Source: Hyperoodon ampullatus (Eukaryota; Chordata; Mammalia; Artiodactyla; Ziphiidae). From it: DNA of 64,000 nt. Of this stretch, positions 47,701 through 57,205 are shown piece after piece. Location: positions 176,092,242 to 176,156,241 of the forward strand of contig OX457059.1 of the NCBI GenBank assembly GCA_949752795.1, in the 5' to 3' direction. Positions within the stretch are counted from its first letter, which is position 1, and each line of letters opens with the position of its first letter. The position numbers and the translations under genes were made by a program. Below the pieces are notes generated by a model. It saw only the letters and a program-made list of their open reading frames with translations, made no database searches and had not been told where the DNA came from.

Positions 47701-50700
47701 ATGTGGGATCCTAATTTCCCGACCAGGGATCGAACCCAGGCCCCCTGCATTGGGAGCTCGGAGTCCTAACCAATGGAACACCAGGGAAGTCCCAAGATCA
47801 TGTACAACTCTTTTTTCCAGTATTTTTTTTCTCACTCTTTACACCTTCTGTTACTGAAAACATATATCTTACTTTCCTTAAAAGTCTTTTTTTTTTTCAC
47901 TTCAAGTTACTTTTCTTGCTGACAGATTTGCAACATATAAGGTCTTATTTGACCTCTAGTAAACCTAGGTACAGCAGAAGTACTATACTTAACATTGATG
48001 ACTCTAAAGACATATCTGTATTAATCAAATCAACAAGTTTAAGCCTCCTTCAATACCAGATATTAATTTAATGTTAATATTTCTTGGATCGCGTGAACCT
48101 GAAATTCATTCTGGCCAGTTTTATATTCCTGAGTATTTATATAAGCACTTAATTTTTTTAAGTCAATTAAGTAGAGCTTCTTTACAAATTAATTTTGGTA
48201 ATACTATACATCTACAACACACATAGATACATACAAACACACAAACACAGAGACCTTATAGTTCTCATTTGAAAATTTCAGCCCTGAGTCAGGTACAGCA
48301 AGGTAAGACCCATCAGTTACAAGGGGGTGGATTCAAATTGGGCTTCTGGCAGATGCAGCAAATCAAGGTCACCTGTCTAGATGGCCAAACCCTTTTTTCT
48401 AATGTTTACAGAAAAGACACTTAGGATTTCTTTTCGTCCTTGACAAGTCAAGTTCCAAATTACCTACCCCGTTTTTGAAATTTGCATTTTATTTTATTTT
48501 TTATTTTTTTAACCCAAATTCTTTTTTTTTTAATTTAATTTTATTTACTTATTTTTGGCTGCATGGGGTCTTTGTTGCTGCGTGCGGGCTTTCTCTAGTT
48601 GCGGCGAGCGGGGGCTACTCTTCGTTGTGGTGTGCCGGCTTCTCATCGTGGTGGCTTCTCTTGTTGTGGAGCGCGGGCTTCGGTAGTTGCAGCACGGGTC
48701 CTCTGCATTGGCAGGTGGATTCTTAACCACTGCGCCACCTGGGAAGCCCCAAATTTGCATTTTAAAAGGATGCTGGAGATGAGGGTTCCTGGAGAAGGTC
48801 AGGTAGACATTTGCATCTTAAAGGCGTAGGCAAGTGCCTCCTAGGATGACTTTGTTCTCTTAAGGCCTGAAGAAACAAGTCTTTTTCCCTCTGAGAACTG
48901 AGTGGCCACCTCAATGATATCAAATGACTGACACACCCATTCACCTATGTGGCAAGGTTGTACCTTCCCTCATTTAGCTTAGGAGAGGAGAAGGCCTCCC
49001 CCCGAGATTCCTATCAGGCCCCAAATGTCAGCTGTGGTTAGTCAGACCAGTGGCCTCCCATTTTGGTTACTGCTATTTACAGGGATATTACCATCCAGGT
49101 CTTAAGTTAATAGTCACCAGTTGGATATTTTTGGCCAAGCCTAGAACCTTGATATTCCACACTCCTACTAAGGCTTCTGTTGCAGCTCCAGATTTAATCT
49201 GTTACTTTCCGCTTTCGGTTAGAATCATTTGGTGATGAGGGTGGGTCGCTTGCCCCTCGAGAAACTTAGCAAGGCCCAAGGGACCTATTTAAGGGTGGTA
49301 TGTTGTGCTTCCCTACATCATATCCCATGGTCCTGGGTTGGCACTTAAGAATATGAGAAATGGAAGAAAAGCTGCCCTCTGTTGCAGAGATGCTTTTATT
49401 TTTAAATTATATGGAACACTTCACCGAATTTGTGTGTCATCCTCCACCAGGGGCTGTGCTAGTCTTCTCTGTGTTTTTCCAATTTTTTTTTCTTTTTTTT
49501 TTTAAGTATATGTGCTGCCAAAGTGAGCAGGCAGTGATACTTTTTACGTAGTGGCTTTATGTGCCTGGATTTCTTAGGTTAGCAGGTTTGAGTAGAGAAA
49601 GTGGAGGCTGACAAGAGTAGCATTTATCAACTTCATTTGTCTGCCTTTACTTTTAGGCTATGCTAGGGGGCTACTTAACACCCATATGTTCGACATAATT
49701 TCTTAATCTTGTAATAGCACATTTTGTAATAACATGTGTTATTACAATCTTGTAATAACACATCCTTACAAGAATGCAAAGTTAAAAATTTTCTCTGATC
49801 GCATTACCTAAGCAAGATAACCAAAAAGAAGAAAATACAATATTCCTCAACCCTTCTCAGGGACAAAAAGCATCATTTCAAAAGTATAAGAAAGCAGGAA
49901 CTTCAAGAATAAAAATTACTATGAAAAGCTATAGAAGCCAGAGATGAGTCTGAAAAAACAAACAGAAAATGAAAGTCACCTCAGGGCCTCTCCCAGCCTC
50001 AAAACTAATTAATTACTACGACAGTCAGTGTATTTTTTTTGAATTTTATTTTATTTTTTTATACAGCAGGTTCTTATTAGCTATCTATTTTATACGTATT
50101 AGTGTATACATGTCCATCCCAATCTCCCAGTTCATTCCCCCACCCCTGCTGTCCCCCCTTGGTCCATACGTTTGTTCTCTACATCTGTGTCTCTATTTCT
50201 GCCCTGCAAACCAGTTCATCTGTACCATTTTTCTAGATTCCACATATATGTGTTAATATATGATATTTGTTTTTCTGACTTACTTTACTTTGTATGACAG
50301 TCTCTAGGTCCATCCACGTCTCTACAAATGACCCAGTTTCATTCCTTTTTATGGCGAGTAATATTCCATTGTATATATGTGCCACTTCTTCTTTATCCAT
50401 TTGTCTGTTGGTGGGCATTTAGGTTGCTTCCATGACCTGGCTATTGTAAATAGTGCTGCAGTGAACATTGGGATGCATGTGTCTTTTTGAATTATGGTTT
50501 TCTCTGGGTATATGCCCAGTAGTGGGATTGCTGGGTCATATGGTAATTCTGTTTTTAGTTTTTCAAGGAACCTCCATACTGTTCTCCATAGTGGCTGTAT
50601 CAATTTACATTCCCACCAGCAGTGGAGGAGTGTTCCCTTTTCTCCACACCCTCTCCAGCATTTGTTGTTTGTAGATTTTCAGATGATGCCCATTCTAACT

Positions 50701-53700
50701 GGTGTGAGGTGATACCTCATTGTAATTTTGATTTGCATTTCTCTGATAATTAGTGATGTTGAGCAGCTTTTCATGTGCCTCTTGGCCATCTGTATATCTT
50801 CTTTGGAAAAATGTCTATTTAGGTCTTCTGCCCTTTTTTTTTTTTTTTTTTTTTTTTGCGGTACGCGAGCCTCTCACTGTTGTGGCCTCTCCCGTTGTGG
50901 AGCACAGGCTCCGGACATGCAGGCTCAGCGGCCATGGCTCACGGGCCCAGCTGCTCCGCGGCACGTGGGATCCTCCTGGACCGGGGCACGAACCCGTGTC
51001 CCCTGCATCGGCAGGCGGACTCTCAGCCACTGGGCCACCAGGGAAGCCCCCTGCCCATTTTTTGATTGGGTTGTTTGTTTTTTTAATACTGAGCTGCGTG
51101 AGCTGTTTATAAATTTTGGAGATTAGTCCTTTGTCCGTTGACTAATTTGCAAATATTTTCTCCCATTCTGAGGGTTGTCTTTTCGTCTTGTTTATAGTTT
51201 CCTTTGCTGTGCAAAAGCTTTTAAGTTTCATTAGGTCCCATTTTTTTATTTTTGTTTTTATTTCCATTTCTCTAGGAGGTGGGTCAGAAACGATCTTGCT
51301 GTGATTTATGTCAAAGAGTGTTCTTCCTATGTTTTCCTCTAAGAGTTTTATAGTGTCCGGTCTTACATATAGGTCTTTAAGTTATTTTGAGTTTATTTTT
51401 GTGTATGGTGTTAGGGAGTGTTCTAATTTCATTGTTTTACATGTAGCTGTCCCGTTTTCCCAGCACCACTTATTGAAGAGACTGTCTTTTCTCCACTGTA
51501 TATCCTTGCCTCCTTTATCATTGATTAGTTGACCATAGGTGCGTGGGTTCATCTTTGGGCTTTCTATCCTGTTCCATTGGTCTATATTTCTGTTTTTGTG
51601 CCAGTACTATATTGTCTTGATTACTGTAGCTTTGTAGTATAGCCTGAACAGAGAGTCTGATTCCTCCAGCTCCGTTTTTTTTCCCTCAAGATTGCTTTGG
51701 CTTAGTCAGTGTAATTTTAAGCCTTCCACTTCACTCTCCAAGTTCATTGCCTAGCCATAGGCAGCAGGCAGCCTTTCCAAGCGTTCAGTAGGCTTTTTCA
51801 AGATGGCAGGTTAGTGAGTTTCTAAATAGCAGCCCTTAGGGCTGCAATTGGGTCTTTCACTAAGACGCAGACAATGCAGATCATTGAATCATAAAAACTA
51901 CCTACTCTTGTCAGCCTCCTTGGGAGTTGATGTTCAGTTTTCGAAGAAAGTAAACGAGTGGCTGTACCATTTTGCTTTCTCGCCAGCAGTGTATGAGGGA
52001 TCCAGGTTCTTGGCGTCCTCAACAGCATTTGGTGTGACCACCATTATTTTTATTTTGCTTGTTCTTGCAGGTGTATAGTGATAACCCCATTTTGGTTTTA
52101 ATTTGCATTTCTGTAAGGGCTAATGATGTTGGGCATCTTTTCACATACTTATCTGCCATCGGTGTATCCACTTCCTTGAATCCTGTCTTTCAGATTCAAT
52201 CCATTTTCTAATTGGATTTTTTTTTAATGTTGAGTTTTGAGAGGTTTTTGTTTTGTTTTGTTTGTTTTTTGTTTTGTTTTGGGTTTTGTTTTGTTTTTTT
52301 GTCACCACGCAGCTTGTGGGATCATTCCTTGACCAGGGATTGAACCCTCGCCCTGGCAGTGAAAACGCAGAGTCCTAACCACTGGACCACCAGGGAATTC
52401 CCGAGTCTTGAGAGTTTTTACTGTGTTCTGGATTCTAGTACTTTGTTGGCTGTCTCGTTTGCAAATATCTTCTCCCAGTCTGTAGACTCTTACTGGAGTC
52501 TTTCATGGAGCAAAAGTTTTAATTTTGATGAAGTCCGTCTTATCAGTTTCTCCTTTTATGGGTCATGCTTTCATACCACATCTGAAAACTCTTTGCCTGG
52601 CCCTTGATCCTAAAGATTCTCTCCTGTGTTTTTTCCTACAGTTTTAATTCTACATTTTACATGACAGCCCATGATCCATTTTGAGTTAATTTTTCTATGA
52701 GGTACGAGACAGGTTTTATCTCTTCCTTTCCAGTCTGTTGGCCTCTATTTCCTTTTCTTGCTTTCTCTCACTGGCCAGAAATTCTAGGACTTTGTTGGAT
52801 AGTTCCTGATCTTGGAGGAAAAGCGCTCAGTCTTTTCACCACTAAGTAAATGTTAGCTGTGGCTTTCACACAGTATCAAGACAAGGAAGTTTCCCTCTGT
52901 TCCTATTTTTCTGAGTTGCTATCATGAATGGATGTTGTATTTCTGTATCAGTCAATATGATCATGTAGTTTTTCTTCTTGAGGCTGCTAATTTGTTGGAT
53001 TATAGCGATGGGTTTTTGAATGTTGAACCAGTGTTACATTTTTGAAATAATCCCCACTTGGTCATGCCGTGTAATTCTTTTTATATATTGCAGAATTGTA
53101 TTTACTAGTATTTTGTTCGGATCTTAATGTCTGTGTTCACAGGAGCTGTATTGAGTATCTTGGTGGGATCCTCTCTTCTCCACACCTGTTTCAGCATTAT
53201 GTTTTTTTATTTCAGTTCCTGCCTTTTTCAGTTTCAAAAGTTCCGTTTGCTTTTTTAAATATTTTCTATTTCTCTGCTGAGACTTTCTGTATTTTTGCTT
53301 AGACTTTACATTACAATGGCTGCCTTAAACTGTCAGATGACACTAACATGTCTATCATCTTGGTATTGGCATCCACTGATTACCTTTTAAGTCAACTTGA
53401 GATCTTCCTGATTCTTGTTATGAAGAGTGATCCTCAACTGAAACCTGGGCATTTGGGGTATCATGAGGCTGGTTTTTATTCATATTTTCTTAGGCTGCCT
53501 TTTTGGACGCGGAGAGGTAGCACTGCCTCCTTACTCCCAGGTGGGAGTGGGCGTCCAGGCTCCCCACTCATCCTCCAGCCCATTGACACCAAGGAAGGGC
53601 CCCCTTGTTACTGCTGGGCAAGAGTGGGAGGTCCAGCTCCCCTGTGACTCTGCCGATGCTCCCACAGGGGAGAATCCCCACATGGCTTCCTCTGCCACCA

Positions 53701-56700
53701 TCACCGCCCCTCAGGCTTTGCCCACATGGATGGAGGCGGGGGCACAGTGTCTCCTGTGCTATGTAGCAGGGGCAGAATGGTTATTGTTTAAAAGTTTTCG
53801 GTCTTGCTAAGCCCCTTTGCTAGTTGTTTGGCCAGAGAGAGCAGACTCTTGTTGGGGCTTTTAAAGGAAATCTGCATCATTGGCATTTCAGCTTTAAGTC
53901 TGGGATCTACAAGGCAAAATGAAGCCCCATGGGACTCACCAGCATGGTCTTCCTTGGGTGCCAAGGTCCCTCAACAGTCTGCCTGCCGCTCTCCACCTTT
54001 CAGGGTCGTCTTGTGTTAGTTTTACATACGATGTCCAGGTTTTTTGTTGTTCTCAGCAGGGGGAATAGGAGAGAGTACTTCTATTGCATTTTCCCAAAAG
54101 CGGGAGCCCCAGCGCTTTTACCAGCCTCTGAGACTGAGGCTCGAAAAAGTTGTGTCTGTGCAGAGTCACGAGGCGGGACCCTCCGGGCGGACCAGAGCTG
54201 GGGGTCCAGACTTCCGGGCCACCAGCCTGCACTCTGGGCTCCGTACCTCCCTGGCCACCTCCTCGCCCAGCCTGTCTCCACGTCCCTGTGCCACCTCTTC
54301 CAGGAGGCCTTCCTGATGAGTGGTGCTCTGTGGTCTGAGGGCTGGTGTGCGCCTGGGTGTGTGTCAGCCTCCCTGGCTCTGTGCGAGCAGCATGGCACTT
54401 TGGGTTATTCTAGCAGGACTGGCGCGCTGCTTCTGGCCTCCTTTCTGCCCCCTCCGCCCATGCCCCCTCATCTTCCTCATCACAGCCAGGGCGCGGTCAG
54501 ATCAGGTCAGTCCACTTCCTGAGCGGAGTCTGACTTTTCCAGCGTCTGCTCCAGCGTCTCCTTGGCATGAGCCCTGTGCCCCTGCACAGCAGCTCCTGGA
54601 AGCTCTCCTGTCCCTGTTCATTCTACCTGGAGGGACCTTTCCTGCCAACTCCTACTGGCCTTCCGGACTTTGTCCACGTTCACCCAAAGCTGAATTAGTC
54701 CTTCTCTCCTCTCTTCTCCACACATACGTTTTGCCTGCCTCCAGGGCGTGTTGAGTCATACTGTGACCCCTTCTTTCCTGGTCAGCCCCAAGGAGGAGAC
54801 AAAGATGGCATGTGCGTTGGAGTTGGAGTTGTCAGCTGGCATAGGATTAGGGGCTGCTTTAGTTGCGGGAGGACGAGTTTGGTCTCCTGATTGTAGAATC
54901 GGGGCAGCAGCACTGCAAGTGAAGAGGCTCTCAGGTGCACGGAAACGCTGTCCTCGCAAGGTGACGGCTGACGTTGTGGACTAGATGCGATTCCCAGGGA
55001 CCTGGGGAAAGGCCACACAGCAAGCAAGGACAGCACCTTGGGTGTTGATGGGAAGGGACCAGAAGAGCAGCAAGAGAACCGGAAGGGGGGTGGACACCGT
55101 AGGGAGGTAGAGAAAGTAGGAGAGAAACGCGTGAGCCACCTTGGCTGTGTTTGGAGAGCTGGGCCTAAGTGTTGCTTTAAGCTGCTGCTCTTGGTAACTT
55201 TGCTAGTTAGACTTGTTGGGCAGTCCTTCTGTTTTCCAGAGGACTCAGATCTGTACAGGTTGGACAGGTTACCACTGTGAGAAACTAGGACTCAGCATAG
55301 CTGCCCCAACACTTACTAAGTTATTGAGCAGGAGCGCCGGTTCGGAACGCAGTGGAGATCCTGTACCGGTGAAAGCAGCGCGCTGACGTTTATCTTATTA
55401 TCGGAACACACCAGACTCTTATTGGTGGGACGGGGAAGGGTTGGTGACAACACCCAGACCCAGGCACCTGCTGGCCACAGGCTTTGTGGTCATCAGACTC
55501 CCTTTCTCTGTCCTTGGACTTCTCCGTGCAGCAGAGGCCAGAGGCCTGGTGGCTTTTCACTTTGTGGGGCGAGCGGGGCATTACCCACCCAGTTGCCTGC
55601 ACCCTTCTGTCCTGTGTTTGTTAGATTACGGTGGAGCCTCGTCTTAAGGCTGAACTTCCGACTCCTTATTTACATGACCCCCATCAGAATATAAGCAAAC
55701 ACATTGGGCTTCAGCTGTTTACTAGTGATGACCAGGCAAAGCTGAACACACTTTGAACTTTGCTCAGTTCTTAATAACCTAGCCAGCACTGTGTGAAGCA
55801 CACTCACCCATATTCATTTCTAACCCTTGCCGATAGTATGCTGGGGCACCGTAGCCAGAGTAGGCACAGGGTGGTAGGCTTGGGAACAAAGGAAGGCAGC
55901 GGTGGCCTTTCTCAGCCATCAGACATTAGGAGGAGGCTGAAAGGGGTCTCTGCAACCTTGTTGTGCTTGTCTTTGGGGAGCCCTTATCTGATTTTAAGAT
56001 AAGAACTTTGCAGTTGTATAGCTTCATTCAAAATGTTGTCTTTTTTGTACCTCTTGGGACTTAAGATTTTATCAAAGTGCTGTCCTTAGCTGCTTTATGT
56101 TTTCTGTAAAGAAAGATTATAGAACTTGAGCTTTGACTTTTCATCATGTGTGTTTTCCTCCTCCACTTTCTTTGTGTCAGGTTGGATTTGGTCTAGGGAG
56201 TCCCGAAAAGAGATAGAAAAAGAGAGGGAAGCATACCATCAGAGAACAGCTGCCTTCCAGCGGGACCTCGAAGCCAAGTACCATGCCACGATCTCAGAAA
56301 GTCGGCGGGCCGTGGCACAGTTGTCCCTGGAACTTGAAAAGGAACAAAACAGAACGACTAGCTACCGAGAAGCCCTCATCTCTCAGGGGCGCAAGATGGT
56401 AGAAGAGAAGAAGCTTCTGGAACAGGAGCGGGCTCAGGTCCTGCAGGAGAAGAGGCAGCCCTTGCGGAGTGCATACCTGAGCTGCCTGGGCAAGGAGGAG
56501 GACTGGCAGCGGAGAGCCAGGCTTCTGCTGAGGGACTTTGAGGACGCTCTCACAGAAAGACAGAGCATCTACTGCAGTCTGCTTCTCCCTCGCCACAAGC
56601 GGCTGCAGATCGAGAAGAGCTTGCTGGGCCGAGCGTCCACTGACCCAGTGGCTGCTGACCTAGAGATGGCAGCCGGCCTGACTGACATATTCAAGCACGA

Positions 56701-56836
56701 CACTTACTGTGGTGACGTCTGGAACACCAACAAGCGCCAGAATGGGAGGCTCATGTGGCTGTATCTCAGATATTGGGAGTTAATGGTCGAACTGAAAAAG
56801 TTTAAGAGCGTAGAGAGAGCCATACTGGAGAAGTAA
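44670..56836 (+). CDS. CCDC127: CCDC127, coiled-coil domain protein, 2 coding exons
   Basis: Joins 44670-44790 and 56181-56836: 777 bases, 258 residues plus TAA. The N-terminal 27 residues are polar ([26 protein letters not shown]). They are followed by a short hydrophobic segment, [17 protein letters not shown] (about 28-44), which may anchor the protein in a membrane. A Glu/Lys/Arg-rich coiled coil runs over about 45-135 ([25 protein letters not shown] and [10 protein letters not shown]). The globular C-terminal part includes [36 protein letters not shown]. Human has 260 residues; two are missing here near KRQPLRS. The molecular function is poorly known. It is divergently paired with SDHA through one promoter, which suggests co-expression. 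The ATG is preceded by only about 10 exon bases, so the leader comes almost entirely from exon 1. Confidence 0.96.
45290..45450 (+). repeat. MIR element
   Basis: Contains the MIR core order CCTCTGAGCCTCATTTTCTC, then GAGGGTTAAATAAGGCA. It is diverged and the limits are approximate. Confidence 0.6.
45750..46870. repeat. Old interspersed repeat block, possibly LTR-retrotransposon derived
   Basis: Long AT-balanced text with a T-run at 46258-46271, followed by a block (GTGGATTTATTTAGAGAGA and GGCCATCTCAGAAGGCGAGAG) that I recognise as common interspersed sequence in mammals but cannot name. No open retroviral frames. Orientation and limits uncertain. Confidence 0.35.
46902..47123 (+). repeat. 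CHR-type tRNA SINE
   Basis: Head at left, A-rich tail with CAAAAAA units at right. The direct repeat AACTATCTA is present at 46893-46901 and 47124-47132. Sense orientation in the CCDC127 intron. Confidence 0.93.
47574..47795 (-). repeat. tRNA-derived SINE with 19-bp target duplication
   Basis: A TTTA-rich tail is at left, a body related to CHR-2 follows, and the tRNA head is at right. The perfect direct repeat GATCATGTACAACTCTTTT flanks it at 47555-47573 and 47796-47814. Confidence 0.93.
48492..48750 (-). repeat. CHR-2-like tRNA SINE, internally deleted
   Basis: Lacks a middle part of the long form. The perfect direct repeat AAATTTGCATTTTA lies at 48478-48491 and 48751-48764. Confidence 0.92.
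48790..49330. other. Unassigned intronic stretch, possibly old repeat
   Basis: No gene seen. The composition and phrases such as CCTCATTTAGCTTAGG suggest an old retroelement remnant, but I cannot name it. Confidence 0.3.
49405..49530 (-). pseudogene. U6 snRNA retropseudogene
   Basis: On the minus strand it begins CTGCTCACTTTGGCAGCACA, close to the 5' end of U6. It continues with CAGAGAAGACTAGCA and GGATGACACACAAATTCGG, then GTGTTCC, covering the whole gene. It is broken by an A-rich insertion of about 18 bases after the CATATACT segment and by several substitutions. An A-rich tail follows, consistent with L1-mediated retroposition. No U6 promoter elements (TATA/PSE) were sought in detail upstream; it is taken as non-functional. 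Confidence 0.88.
49531..50022. other. Intronic sequence with a short hairpin
   Basis: No gene or named repeat. A stem with 11-bp perfect arms, TTGTAATAACA and TGTTATTACAA (49724-49747, 2-base loop), is present. Confidence 0.5.
50033..51703 (-). mobile_element. 5'-truncated L1 (LINE-1), 3' end of ORF2, with nested SINE
   Basis: Minus-strand translation gives L1 ORF2 C-terminal text ([22 protein letters not shown], then ETWMDLET). The upstream part reads the usual ORF2 region. The frame is broken, so the copy is dead. The direct repeat AGTCAGTGTA flanks it at 50023-50032 and 51704-51713, showing insertion of a truncated copy. A SINE later inserted at 50835-51049. Confidence 0.92.
50835..51049 (-). 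repeat. CHR-type tRNA SINE nested in L1
   Basis: Complete copy with a long T-run at left. The L1 text resumes on both sides, and an imperfect CTGCCC(A/T)TTT duplication flanks it. It is therefore younger than the L1. Confidence 0.93.
51714..51929. other. Short unassigned intronic stretch
   Basis: Between two L1 copies; nothing recognised. Confidence 0.4.
51930..53360 (-). mobile_element. Old L1 (L1M-like) ORF2 fragment, interrupted by a SINE
   Basis: Reversed ORF2 text is recognisable but much diverged (ATTTGCATTTCTGTAAGGGC, GATCCATTTTGAGTTAATTT, CTTTGTTGGCTGTCTCG). Numerous stops. The limits are approximate. Confidence 0.7.
52251..52401 (-). repeat. tRNA-derived SINE with (TTTTG)n tail, inside old L1
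   Basis: The left part is a TTTTG-type simple repeat (52241-52296) and the right part a reversed tRNA-like head (GGGATTGAACCC, ACTGGACCACCAGGGAA). An imperfect repeat of GAGTTTTGAGAG surrounds it. Confidence 0.75.
53361..56120. other. GC-richer unique part of the CCDC127 intron
   Basis: 2.8 kb. Several open frames up to 197 codons, none with recognisable domains or splice support. No repeat assigned. Confidence 0.5.
56181..56836 (+). CDS. CCDC127: CCDC127 last coding exon
   Basis: Encodes residues 42-258, completes Arg41, and ends TAA at 56834-56836. Acceptor GTCAG ends at 56180 after a pyrimidine tract. It carries the coiled coil and the conserved C-terminal part ending ERAILEK. Confidence 0.97.
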
Positions 56837-57205
56837 GACAGGGGTTCATGGCTCAGCGTCAGACTGTTGTGTGTTCTGGGTTATCCGATGTTTTCCTTCT
56901 GCCAGCGCTCCCTGTGTTGTGGCCACGCATGCACACAGCCACCTCTCAGCAGTGGCCTTCCACTCCCGCCACCCTCTGAGCAGGACAGCGAGGCCTCAGG
57001 AGACTCTCCGTCCCCCTCAGCGGCTAAGGACGCAGTTTCTCAGAAGCATTTTTAAAGCTGTCAATATTTTATTCAGCGGAACAGTATAACCTCATAGATT
57101 TAGGGAAACATTGTTTCTAAGAATGTGAAATATAATATTCATCCTTACTATAAGTCATTGTTTTGTCTGTTTTTATCACTCCCTAAATAAATTCTTTTTT
57201 CTCCT
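56837..57205 (+). other. CCDC127: CCDC127 3' UTR (inferred)
   Basis: Runs from the stop codon to just past the first strong poly(A) signal. Longer alternative ends are possible. Confidence 0.55.
57186..57191 (+). terminator. CCDC127: CCDC127 candidate poly(A) signal
   Basis: AATAAA followed within 10 bases by a T-rich element (TTCTTTTTTCTCC), the usual arrangement of a cleavage site. About 350 bases after the stop. Confidence 0.6.

Larger units (their letters stand above)
44791..56180 (+). other. CCDC127: CCDC127 long intron (11.4 kb), repeat-rich
   Basis: Holds a MIR, an unassigned old repeat block, four tRNA-SINEs, a U6 pseudogene, a truncated L1 with a nested SINE, an older L1 and a further SINE fragment. 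From about 53.4 to 56.1 kb it is GC-richer and unique-looking; the 197-codon frame at 53929-54522 has no recognisable similarity. Confidence 0.8.

Noticed and set aside
53929..54522. 197-codon open frame in the CCDC127 intron
   Set aside because: No recognisable domain, no paired splice sites, in a GC-rich stretch where long open frames are expected.
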